A stretch of DNA of 24,854 nt from a virus, in the IMG/VR virus record IMGVR_UViG_3300025910_000033, positions 1 through 24,854 of that record. The stretch is one strand, 5' to 3'. The translations under genes and the position numbers were made by a program. This document shows, piece by piece, positions 8,435 through 15,652 of the stretch; position 1 is the first letter of the stretch, and each line of letters opens with the position of its first letter. Below the pieces are notes generated by a model. It ran no database searches. It was given only the letters and a program-made list of their open reading frames with translations, and was not told where the DNA came from.

Positions 8435-9055
8435 ATGGCGCTGGCCAATTTCTCCGACCTCAAGACCTCGATAGCCGGTTGGCTCGGCCGTTCGGACCTG
8501 ACTTCGGTCATCCCGGATTTCATCACGCTCGCCGAGGCGAGGTTCAACCGCGTTCTGCGCACCCCGGACATGGAAACGGCGGGGACGGTCTCGGCGTCGT
8601 CCGAAAGCACCGCGCTTCCCTCGGGCTTTCTCGAAATGCGCTCGGCATGGCGCGAGGACAGCCCCGACGCGCCGTTGGACTACTTCCCGCCCTCGCACCT
8701 CAGGACCATGCGCGCGGCGGCCCAGAGCGGCACCCCTACGGCCTATACGATAGTCGGCGGGAACATCATCCTCGCGCCTACGCCTGCTGCGACCGAGACC
8801 ATTGGGTTGTATTACTACACCAAAGTCGTGGCGCTTTCCGATTCAGCGACCACGAACTGGCTTTTGACCGCGCACCCCGACCTTTACCTGTTCGCCTCGC
8901 TCGCTGCCGCGGAAGTCTATGGCTGGCACGACGAGCGCCTGCCGTTGCTGAAGGCAGGGGCGGACGAGATCATGGAACAGATCAATGACGCCGGCAAGAA
9001 ACGCCGCGCGGGCGGTGCGCCGCTTCAGCAACGCGCGGCCACGGCCTACCGCTGA
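8435..9055 (+). CDS. Head-tail adaptor protein (SU10 adaptor-like)
   Basis: This would form the ring that docks below the portal and joins the tail. The 206-aa protein starts MALANFSDLKTSIAGWLGR and has the adaptor features FITLAEARFNRVLR (helix near residue 30) and LPSGFLEMRSAW. The insertion YTIVGGNIILAPTP is a typical beta hairpin, and the helical end contains HPDLYLFASLAAAEVYGWHD. These match the phage adaptor family found with DUF5309 capsids. The start follows the previous TAG directly, with GAGGGG upstream. The stop shares one base with the next ATG. Confidence 0.85.
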   Translation: MALANFSDLKTSIAGWLGRSDLTSVIPDFITLAEARFNRVLRTPDMETAGTVSASSESTALPSGFLEMRSAWREDSPDAPLDYFPPSHLRTMRAAAQSGTPTAYTIVGGNIILAPTPAATETIGLYYYTKVVALSDSATTNWLLTAHPDLYLFASLAAAEVYGWHDERLPLLKAGADEIMEQINDAGKKRRAGGAPLQQRAATAYR

Positions 9056-10371
9056 TGACATCCATGCTCTCACTCTCGCTCAGGGTTGACCTGGGCGCCG
9101 TCATCGACAGCTCGGGGGCGCCTTCGCAAGTCCCGGCGATCCTCTCGCCGCCGGAGATTTCCGGTGCGGCGGAGGTCGGCGAAACGCTCGTGGCGACAAG
9201 CGGCCTGTGGTCGAACAGCCCGACGAGCTACGCCTACCAGTGGTACGCGGACGCTGTTGCAATGACCGGGGAGACCGCGAACAGCCTGCTGCTGACCGAG
9301 GCCGAGGAAGGCGCCTTGATCACGGTCGGCGTCGTTGCGACCAACGGGATAGGCGCATCCACCGAATCTGTCAGCGCGGCGGCCGGGCCTGTGGTGTTCG
9401 TTTTCGACATCGCCACTCCGGCTCTCGGCGACAAGTACGTCGACGACGTTCTGGTCCCGGACGAAGACGCGGCGCCGATGTATTCGATCGACTTCGTCCA
9501 GGCATACCCGGACGGCGGCGGGATCGGCGATACCCTGCAGGGCCGCTGGGGCGCCACCGAGGGCGCAGCGGAAGCGTTCACGCCCGAGGATTACGAAGTT
9601 GTCGAGGCGTGGTGGATCGACGCCACCGACCCGATGCCGGACCTGACCACGTTCTGCGAGGCGACCGCCGAAGACGACGTGACGCACTACCAGGTCCGCG
9701 TAAAGCGCGTCGACCAATATTCCGACTGGTCGGCGTTCCGCACGTTCACCCGCGGTGCCGATCCGGCACCCCCTGAAACCGCGTCGACCTTCGAGCCGAC
9801 CACGGGCGCCAACAAGTCGCAGTACGTCACGATCAGCGGCGCGAACCTGATCGCCCGTGGCAACAGCGGCGGGTTCAACGACGCACCGCACTCGGTTCGC
9901 CTGACCCAAAGCCGCACCTCGGGCCTGAGGCAGTGCGCGTTCGGCTTCAGCACGGCGAGCGGCAGCAAGTATTGGCTCGGCATCAGCGACGGGACCGATC
10001 ACTTCGGCGACACTGGAACTACCAACTTCAGCCGGCCGGGCAAGAACAACTCGAGCGGCTATTCGCTGCGGTGGGGCGAGAACGGCTCGGCGTGGGGCAT
10101 CTGGAGCGGCACGTCCGAGGTCCAGAGCGGTACGGTCAGCGGCAACGGCTCTGATCGTTCCGAGTTCGCCATGCGGATCGACTACACCAATGGAACGCTG
10201 TCGTTCTGGCAGAAGCTGTCGGGCACCTGGTCGCAGATCGGCACCACGCTGACCGGGCTCTCGATATCCGGCTACAAGCCCGATGTCGGGTTCGAGAACA
10301 ACGACACCTTCACCTACCTCAACGCGGGCACCAAGACGCTCGACGGCGGGGCGGTGGCGTTCGACAACTAA
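9055..10371 (+). CDS. Ig-like/SPRY-like virion surface protein
   Basis: This is a 438-aa protein of two or three beta domains. Residues about 26-112 form an Ig-like module (PPEISGAAEVGETLVATSG, then SYAYQWYAD) of the kind often found on phage surfaces. Residues about 115-240 form a second, less clear beta domain. Residues about 245-438 resemble a SPRY/lectin-like sandwich (QCAFGFSTASGSKYWLGISD and a late GYKPDVGFENNDTFTYLN). It probably binds a ligand or the host surface as a tail or decoration protein. There is no signal peptide and no tail-fibre motif. Start ATG 9055 overlaps the adaptor stop, and ATG 9064 is an alternative. Role is inferred from domain type only. Confidence 0.72.
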   Translation: MTSMLSLSLRVDLGAVIDSSGAPSQVPAILSPPEISGAAEVGETLVATSGLWSNSPTSYAYQWYADAVAMTGETANSLLLTEAEEGALITVGVVATNGIGASTESVSAAAGPVVFVFDIATPALGDKYVDDVLVPDEDAAPMYSIDFVQAYPDGGGIGDTLQGRWGATEGAAEAFTPEDYEVVEAWWIDATDPMPDLTTFCEATAEDDVTHYQVRVKRVDQYSDWSAFRTFTRGADPAPPETASTFEPTTGANKSQYVTISGANLIARGNSGGFNDAPHSVRLTQSRTSGLRQCAFGFSTASGSKYWLGISDGTDHFGDTGTTNFSRPGKNNSSGYSLRWGENGSAWGIWSGTSEVQSGTVSGNGSDRSEFAMRIDYTNGTLSFWQKLSGTWSQIGTTLTGLSISGYKPDVGFENNDTFTYLNAGTKTLDGGAVAFDN

Positions 10372-10381
10372 GGATTTAGCG

Positions 10382-11887
10382 ATGCGCTTCTTCGCCCGCC
10401 TCCTGGTGGCTTTCTTCGTGGTGGTCTCGGGGCCTGCCTATGCGCAGGCGTGGACGACCGCCGAAGTTACGCCGTCCTGGTCGAGCACGGTCGACTGGTC
10501 CCCCCCGATCACGCCTGACAGCACGCATCCGGCGGATGCCTACGAGCCCGCCGTCGACGACGAGACCGGCTACACGCGCTCGCTATGGATCACGAGCGAG
10601 AACCAGCGGACGCACATTGGCGAGGTCGGCGGCGACGGCAAGTTCCGCACGAACTGCCGGCCGACTTTCATCAAGCGCGGCGATCCCATTCTGTACCGGG
10701 GACAGTACCCGGCGGGCCACGACCACACCTTCTTCGGGCCGATGAATCAATACGTCATCGATCACGTCGACGAGTTCAATTACCAGATGGGCCGCGACTA
10801 CCCCGGCTCGGCCTGCCAGGGCGGCCCGCTCAACACGACGCTCTACTGGGAGCCGTCTGTCAAGGATGCGCGGTACGGCCTCAAGCTGACCGTGATCCCC
10901 GAGATCGCGACGTTCTACTACACGCACGCGGGCGCCGACGGCTCGGTCACGACACGCCTACGCCGGGATTTCCGGTTCATTGGCGGTGCCAACCCAGCGA
11001 ACTACAACGACACTGTACGACGTGCCGAATACGCGGCTGCCAGCCTCGAATACCCCGGCTCGCCCGACACCCCTGCTGGCTTCGGCGGCATCCAGTGCTA
11101 CGTCAGCGATGTTGCACAGACGGTGGTCGGCGATGCGCGGCTCAAGTATCCGACGGGTGCCTACCACACCACCGAGGCTCGCTATCTCAAAGGACCGGCC
11201 GGCGAGGACCCATGGAACGGCGCTTGCACCGCTGGTTACATCATCGTCCAGGTCGAAGCGCAGGATTGTTGGGACGGGACCAATCTCGCCTCGCCCGATG
11301 GACGGAGCCACGTTCGCTATTCATCGCGCGACGAGGACAACGACCCCGGCGGCGGTCAGTGCCCATCGAACTATGTGAGGGTGCTGCGGTTCACGACCAA
11401 GATCCAGTTCAATCACAACGGTTGGACCCAGGACCTCCAATATTGGTACATGTCGAGCGACCGGATGCGCATGGCGACGGCCGAGTGCCCGGACGAAACC
11501 GCGCCATGCGACGGAACCGGCCTGAATACGACGGTCAGCAAGGACCCGTGCCGCGCCATCGGCGTCGACTTCTGCCCGTTCTCGACGGCACATTTCGACT
11601 GGTGGGGCTCGTGGGACACCACGGTTATCGAGAACTGGGAGAAGAACTGCGGCGGCCTGACGATCGGCGGGGTAACGACCAACTATGCCGATTGCGGCTC
11701 AGGCGGGATAGGGACCAACAGCACGATCCAATATAGCGGAACGCCGCCTGAAGCGGGGCTTTCGACGAACCCTGTCGCGACGACAGATGTCGATACGTCC
11801 AGCAACAGCACCGAGGGGCAACGATATTTCGCGATCGTCCCCGGCGATGAAAACCAGGACGCGCTCGAGCTGCATACGCACAGCTAG
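10382..11887 (+). CDS. Secreted DUF1996-type protein with Sec signal peptide
   Basis: This is a 501-aa protein with a clear signal peptide: basic start, hydrophobic core LLVAFFVVVSG (7-17), and probable cleavage after AYA (residue 21). The body shows DUF1996 hallmarks: HDHTFFGP (113-120), CWDGTNLASPDGRSH (296-310), and a late HFDWWGSWD (404-411), plus many Cys. DUF1996 is a domain of unknown function known from fungi and bacteria. Conserved His and Cys suggest metal binding or disulfides, which is inference. AAGGA lies eight bases before ATG 10382. It sits inside the structural block, where an exported product is unusual. An apparent upstream extension at 10283 would lie in the previous gene. 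Confidence 0.82.
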   Translation: MRFFARLLVAFFVVVSGPAYAQAWTTAEVTPSWSSTVDWSPPITPDSTHPADAYEPAVDDETGYTRSLWITSENQRTHIGEVGGDGKFRTNCRPTFIKRGDPILYRGQYPAGHDHTFFGPMNQYVIDHVDEFNYQMGRDYPGSACQGGPLNTTLYWEPSVKDARYGLKLTVIPEIATFYYTHAGADGSVTTRLRRDFRFIGGANPANYNDTVRRAEYAAASLEYPGSPDTPAGFGGIQCYVSDVAQTVVGDARLKYPTGAYHTTEARYLKGPAGEDPWNGACTAGYIIVQVEAQDCWDGTNLASPDGRSHVRYSSRDEDNDPGGGQCPSNYVRVLRFTTKIQFNHNGWTQDLQYWYMSSDRMRMATAECPDETAPCDGTGLNTTVSKDPCRAIGVDFCPFSTAHFDWWGSWDTTVIENWEKNCGGLTIGGVTTNYADCGSGGIGTNSTIQYSGTPPEAGLSTNPVATTDVDTSSNSTEGQRYFAIVPGDENQDALELHTHS

Positions 11888-11973
11888 TCGAAGATCGCGG
11901 CGATCCACGGTTCGACCGGCCGGGGCGGCAGCGGTTCCATAAGCCAGCGGATGATGCGCTTGAGTAAGGCCAT
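11884..11973 (-). CDS. Possible minus-strand mini-ORF, 29-aa amphipathic peptide
   Basis: ATG 11973-11971 opens 29 codons on the minus strand, ending at TAG 11886-11884, which overlaps the plus-gene TAG through the palindrome CTAG. The peptide starts MALLKRIIRWLMEPLPPRPV and ends WIAAIFD. It is cationic, Trp-containing and amphipathic, then Pro-rich. It fills most of the 139-base gap before the next gene. No Shine-Dalgarno is visible, and the open frame extends further upstream to 12069. It may be chance, but its composition is unlike random sequence. Confidence 0.3.
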   Translation of the reverse strand: MALLKRIIRWLMEPLPPRPVEPWIAAIFD

Positions 11974-12026
11974 CTGTCGAAAATACACCAACCCGCGGTA
12001 ATAGCCAACAGGTTTCGGGAGGCCGG

Positions 12027-13472
12027 ATGTATCAGCAATTTGGCCCGCTCGCACCGGACAGGAACCCACGCCTCAACGACAAGTACCTGAGGGTCGCCGA
12101 TGGGGTCTATTCGGCTTCAGACGGCTACAAGCCGGTCGGGCAATGGGCGCAGGTTTACCCCGCGATGGCGGCGGCCCCCAAAGGCGGGGCGTCGTTCGTC
12201 AACCCGCAAGGAAGCGTGGTCATCGTTGCCGGCACCGCGACCACGCTTTACCGGGTACAGGCCGGTAACTGGTTGCAGATTGCCTCGGGCTTTTCGATCC
12301 AGGGCGGCCAGCGCTGGCGGTTCGCACAGTTCGGCGGCATGGGCATCGCCACCAACGCCGCCGATGCGATGCAAAAGATCGACCTCGAGGCGGGGGGTGT
12401 TGGCCCGCTCGGTGGTTCTCCACCGAAATTCGAGGCGCTGGGCGTCGTCAAGGGGTTCCTGATCGGGACCGTGATGGACGGCGACGTGATGACCATCGCC
12501 TGGTCCGGCGCCTTCAACGCGGAGCATTGGGAGTTCGGTTTCAACCAATCCGACTTCTACACGCTGCCCACCGGGGGGCGGGTGAACGGTATTTTGTCGG
12601 GCGAGTTCGGGATCATCCTCCAGCGCAACCGGATCGTGCGGCTGGATTACGTCGGCGGCAACCTCATTTTCGACCCCAACGAGGTCAGTTCCAACATCGG
12701 CTGCGTCACCGTCCATTCGGTAGCCCAGTGGGGCAACCTCGGGTTTTTCTACTCCGATGAGGGGTGGATGATGTGGGACGGCACGCAGCCCGTTCCGATC
12801 GGCAAGGAGTGGATCGACGCCGAGTTCCGCACCGCCTATTCGGTGGCCGATTGGGACCGCATGTCGACCGCCATCGACCCGGTGCGCGGCGTATTGCACG
12901 TTTCGGTGTGGAACGGCTCGTCAGGCGGCAAGCACTACCTGTACGACTGGGGGCTCCGGCGCTGGTCGACGGTCACTTACGCCAGTCCGGTGATCTTCTC
13001 CGGCGTGACCAAGGGCGTATCGCTGGACGAGCAGGACCCGGCGGTAGGCGCCGGAGACGACAACCTCGACGGCGCTTCGCTGCTCAGCCTCGACAGCGCC
13101 ACCTTTCGCGGTGGCGATCCGCGGCTTTACGTGTTCGCCTCCGACTACAAGCTGGGGACGTTTACCGGGACGCCGATGGCGGCCACGCTCACCGGGAACG
13201 ACCTCGAGGTATTCGGCGGACGCCGTGCGAACCTTCGGTTTGTACGTCCTGACATCGACAGCAACAGCGGGATCACCGTCACTATCGGGACAAAGCAACG
13301 GCTGGCCGACTCGCTGAGCTCGGTTGCCTATACAACGATAGAGACCAGCGGGGACATGCCGGTGCGGTCCTCCGGGCGCTATTGCCGGGTTTCGGTGGCA
13401 GTCGCCGCGGGCACGACCTGGGCGCACGCCAAGGGGGTAGAGCTGATAGGGGCGCCGGGAGCGGGCAGGTGA
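12027..13472 (+). CDS. Packaged-DNA stabilisation / tail hub protein (P22 gp10-like)
   Basis: This would plug or extend the portal and tail tube after DNA packaging. The 481-aa protein is beta-rich with propeller-like repeats: NPQGSVVIVAGTATTLYRV, EFGIILQRNRIVRLDYVGG, WGNLGFFYSDEGWMMWDG and HYLYDWGLRRWSTVT. The N-terminal MYQQFGPLAPDRNPRL and the overall size are compatible with the phage stabilisation (gp10) family of P22/epsilon15-like podoviruses. GGGAGG five bases before ATG 12027 is a strong ribosome site. The preceding 139 bases hold only a minus-strand mini-ORF and no clear promoter. The stop overlaps the next GTG (GTGA). Confidence 0.8.
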   Translation: MYQQFGPLAPDRNPRLNDKYLRVADGVYSASDGYKPVGQWAQVYPAMAAAPKGGASFVNPQGSVVIVAGTATTLYRVQAGNWLQIASGFSIQGGQRWRFAQFGGMGIATNAADAMQKIDLEAGGVGPLGGSPPKFEALGVVKGFLIGTVMDGDVMTIAWSGAFNAEHWEFGFNQSDFYTLPTGGRVNGILSGEFGIILQRNRIVRLDYVGGNLIFDPNEVSSNIGCVTVHSVAQWGNLGFFYSDEGWMMWDGTQPVPIGKEWIDAEFRTAYSVADWDRMSTAIDPVRGVLHVSVWNGSSGGKHYLYDWGLRRWSTVTYASPVIFSGVTKGVSLDEQDPAVGAGDDNLDGASLLSLDSATFRGGDPRLYVFASDYKLGTFTGTPMAATLTGNDLEVFGGRRANLRFVRPDIDSNSGITVTIGTKQRLADSLSSVAYTTIETSGDMPVRSSGRYCRVSVAVAAGTTWAHAKGVELIGAPGAGR

Positions 13473-13951
13473 GCGACAGGTTCACTTTCATCGCGGTCAA
13501 GACGACGGCGGATTTCATCGTTCCTGCCACGGCGGCCTCGCAGACCGAGTTCAACCGCAAGGCGGCGAATGCTTTCAAGGGCCTCATAGGCGGCGTTTTG
13601 CGGGTCGGGGATCTACGTGACCGCCCGACACAGGACCCGATCGCCAATCACCTGCTGTGCGACGGGCGGACCATTTCGCGGCTGAATTATCCGGAACTGG
13701 TGTCGCTTCTCGCCGGCTCTGCTGCGACCGAGGCGACCCTGCCCGATTACAGCGGCGCCTTGTCGATCACTGCCCCCACGGTAACACAGGAGGTTACGTC
13801 CGGCGGCACGGTACAGACGGAAGAAACCGCGCCTGTGGACCAGGGCGGAGCGGGCGGGACAGAGGGCGGCAACGTGCCTTCAGGCAGCCGCACCTACGAC
13901 CCGAATTTCCCGTACCCGATTTGGTACAACCCGCCCGAGATCGGCGGATGA
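13469..13951 (+). CDS. Tail-collar-domain protein
   Basis: This 160-aa protein starts at GTG 13469, overlapping the previous TGA. The N-terminus (SDRFTFIAVKTTADFIVP) may attach it to the tail. Residues about 50-95 resemble the phage tail collar domain, with the LLCDGRTISRLNYPELVSLL motif followed by ATLPDYSG. The C-terminus is Gly/Thr/Pro-rich and ends in an aromatic tail NFPYPIWYNPPEIGG. Tail-collar domains are found in short tail fibres and collar proteins. An apparent longer frame from 13382 is inside the previous gene and not used. No receptor-binding domain is visible, so it may be a linker or knob. Confidence 0.75.
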   Translation: MSDRFTFIAVKTTADFIVPATAASQTEFNRKAANAFKGLIGGVLRVGDLRDRPTQDPIANHLLCDGRTISRLNYPELVSLLAGSAATEATLPDYSGALSITAPTVTQEVTSGGTVQTEETAPVDQGGAGGTEGGNVPSGSRTYDPNFPYPIWYNPPEIGG

Positions 13952-14298
13952 CCTACGAGGCATGGCGGGACCGGTTCATGGAAGCGGCAGACGAACATCT
14001 CTACCCGGCGGAATGGCTGGACAAGCGGGTCGAAAGCGGTCGGGCGCAATTCTGGTGCAACGATGCCGGGGCGATCCTCGCCGAGATCAGGCAATACCCG
14101 TCGGGCGTCAAGGAAGTGCACGGGCTGGTCGCGGCGGGCGATCTCGAGGCGATCCGCGCCCTGATCCCGCAAGCGGAACAATGGGGGCGCACGAAGGGCT
14201 GCACCCGCGCAAGCATATCGAGTCACCCGGCATGGGCAAGGCTACTCCGTGACGACGGATATTTGCCGCACCAGCTCACGATAGCCAAGGAAATGTAG
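13948..14298 (+). CDS. GNAT-like phage protein (gp13-type)
   Basis: This 116-aa protein starts at ATG 13948 (ATGA with the previous stop). The sequence runs MTYEAWRDRFMEAADEHLYP, then RAQFWCNDAGAILAEIRQYP, then GDLEAIRALIPQAEQWGRTKGC, ending LLRDDGYLPHQLTIAKEM. The strand-helix order and the 'AWARLLRDDGY' end resemble a reduced GNAT acetyltransferase fold. Similar GNAT-fold proteins occur in virion-protein clusters of T7-like phages (for example gp13), where acetyl transfer is doubtful. The canonical acetyl-CoA loop is not clear, so catalysis is uncertain. Its position before the ejection genes fits a minor virion role. Confidence 0.6.
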   Translation: MTYEAWRDRFMEAADEHLYPAEWLDKRVESGRAQFWCNDAGAILAEIRQYPSGVKEVHGLVAAGDLEAIRALIPQAEQWGRTKGCTRASISSHPAWARLLRDDGYLPHQLTIAKEM

Positions 14299-14300
14299 AG

Positions 14301-14897
14301 ATGGGAATCTCAACGAAGAAGCAGACGACAAAGTCAAACCAGACGATCGCGCCGACGTCGTATGCGCAGCCGTATGTCACGCAGGCGGCGGACACGCTCA
14401 AGCCGGCCTATGACGAGAGCCTTGCCGCCGCACGGTCGTATCAGCCCGGCCTGCTAGGCGCCGCCAACTACTACGGCGACGTGATGGGCGGGAAGTATCT
14501 CGATTCCAATCCCTACATCGACGATATCGTTGGCGCATCCAACGCGGACGCGACGGACGCGGTGAACAGCGCGTTTATGCCGCGCTTCGGCTCGGGCTAC
14601 CACGCCAAGACGCTCGCCCGGACCATCGGCGAAAACACCGCGCGGATCCGGGGCGGGGCTTACGACCAGGAACGGCAATACCAGGACGCCGCGGGCCGCA
14701 ACCTCGCGGGGGTCGCCACGGTGGGCACCGCGCTCCCCGGCATGGCGTCGTCGAACTACGCGCAGAATGTCGGCGGGCTCTTGGGCCGCTACCTGAGCAG
14801 CGACGGGAAACAGACCACCAAGCAGTCGGGCGGGCTTCTCGGCGACTTGCTCGGCGCCGGCCTCGCCGGCTTCGCCACGGGAGGTTTTCGGTTCTGA
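14301..14897 (+). CDS. Probable internal virion / DNA-ejection protein A
   Basis: This is a 198-aa protein rich in Ala, Gly, Gln and Tyr. N-terminal MGISTKKQTTKSNQTIAPTS is followed by helices (YVTQAADTLKPAYDESLAAA), a segment YLDSNPYIDDIVGASNADA and a FMPRFGSGYHAK loop. The C-terminus is Gly-rich and hydrophobic (GGLLGDLLGAGLAGFATGGF, 177-196), which could enter a membrane. This pattern fits small ejection proteins injected with DNA in P22-like phages, in a row with two larger ones. The stop overlaps the next ATG (TGATG). I did not identify a named family. Confidence 0.6.
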   Translation: MGISTKKQTTKSNQTIAPTSYAQPYVTQAADTLKPAYDESLAAARSYQPGLLGAANYYGDVMGGKYLDSNPYIDDIVGASNADATDAVNSAFMPRFGSGYHAKTLARTIGENTARIRGGAYDQERQYQDAAGRNLAGVATVGTALPGMASSNYAQNVGGLLGRYLSSDGKQTTKQSGGLLGDLLGAGLAGFATGGFRF

Positions 14898-15652
14898 TGG
14901 GCTACGGAATTTTCGGACAGCGCCGTCCTGCCAACATCGACCCGCGCTTGGGCCAGGACATCATGCGCGAGATGGGGATTGGCACCCCCCCGACGCCTCC
15001 CAAGGCTGCTCCGCAAGCGAAGCGCGGTCTGTTCGCCCCCGGCGGGACAGGTCGGGCAATCGCCGGCACGATCGGCGACGTTCTGCTTCAGCGCGGCGGG
15101 CTTGCCCCGATTTACGCCCCAACGATGCAGGCTCAGCAGAAGACTCTGCTCGATCAGGCCCAGCGCGATGCCGAACACAACGAATGGATCAGCCGCCAGC
15201 AGTGGGAGCGACAGAACCCGATGCCTTCGACGGCACAGCCGTACCGATGGGAAAGCAACGACGGCGACGTTTACCAGCTTGACCCTAACAACCAGCCGCA
15301 GCGCGTTTTTGATGACCCCACGCCCCGGATGCAGTTCATTCCTGACGGCCTCGGTGGTGGCCAGTGGCTCCCTGTGCCAGGCGCCGCGTCGCAGCAGGCG
15401 TCGCCCGACAGCACTCCGGGCGAAGAGGACGGCTATCGCTACACCCCAGGGCCTGGCGGACGCGCCAATCAGGCCAATTGGAAGCCGGTCGCGAGCAACG
15501 AACAGGGCGGGGCCACGCTCGGGGCCGCCTATCGTTCGCGCTCGATCACGCCGGCCGAGGCGGCAACGATCCGCCAGAGCCTTGGTGCCGGGGGGCAGGC
15601 GGCGTTCGACAAGTGGATGCGCGACAACAACATCACGATCGGGGATCGTTAA
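14897..15652 (+). CDS. Probable internal virion / DNA-ejection protein B
   Basis: This is a 251-aa protein, Pro/Gln/Gly-rich and likely partly disordered. Segment RGLFAPGGTGRAIAGTIGDV with the following helix (LLQRGGLAPIYAPTMQAQQ) is the most ordered part. A Gln-rich helix covers 82-105. The C-terminus has an acidic/hydrophobic helix ending RDNNITIGDR. It belongs to the ejection cluster by position and composition and overlaps the previous gene by one base. No catalytic motif is visible. The next gene begins directly after its TAA. Confidence 0.58.
   Translation: MGYGIFGQRRPANIDPRLGQDIMREMGIGTPPTPPKAAPQAKRGLFAPGGTGRAIAGTIGDVLLQRGGLAPIYAPTMQAQQKTLLDQAQRDAEHNEWISRQQWERQNPMPSTAQPYRWESNDGDVYQLDPNNQPQRVFDDPTPRMQFIPDGLGGGQWLPVPGAASQQASPDSTPGEEDGYRYTPGPGGRANQANWKPVASNEQGGATLGAAYRSRSITPAEAATIRQSLGAGGQAAFDKWMRDNNITIGDR

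Noticed and set aside
6983-8698. 571-aa open frame on the minus strand
   Set aside because: Antisense to the capsid gene and adaptor. It crosses the capsid terminator and shows only codon-bias Arg/Ala-rich sequence.
7531-8988. 485-aa plus-strand frame overlapping capsid and adaptor
   Set aside because: A shifted-frame shadow of two real genes, rich in Arg, His and Gly, spanning the terminator without any gene-like start.
11888-12026. Promoter for the gp10-like gene (TTGAGT near 11961 with an A/T-rich segment near 11980)
   Set aside because: The -10 match is poor and overlaps the minus mini-ORF. Not enough support to annotate.
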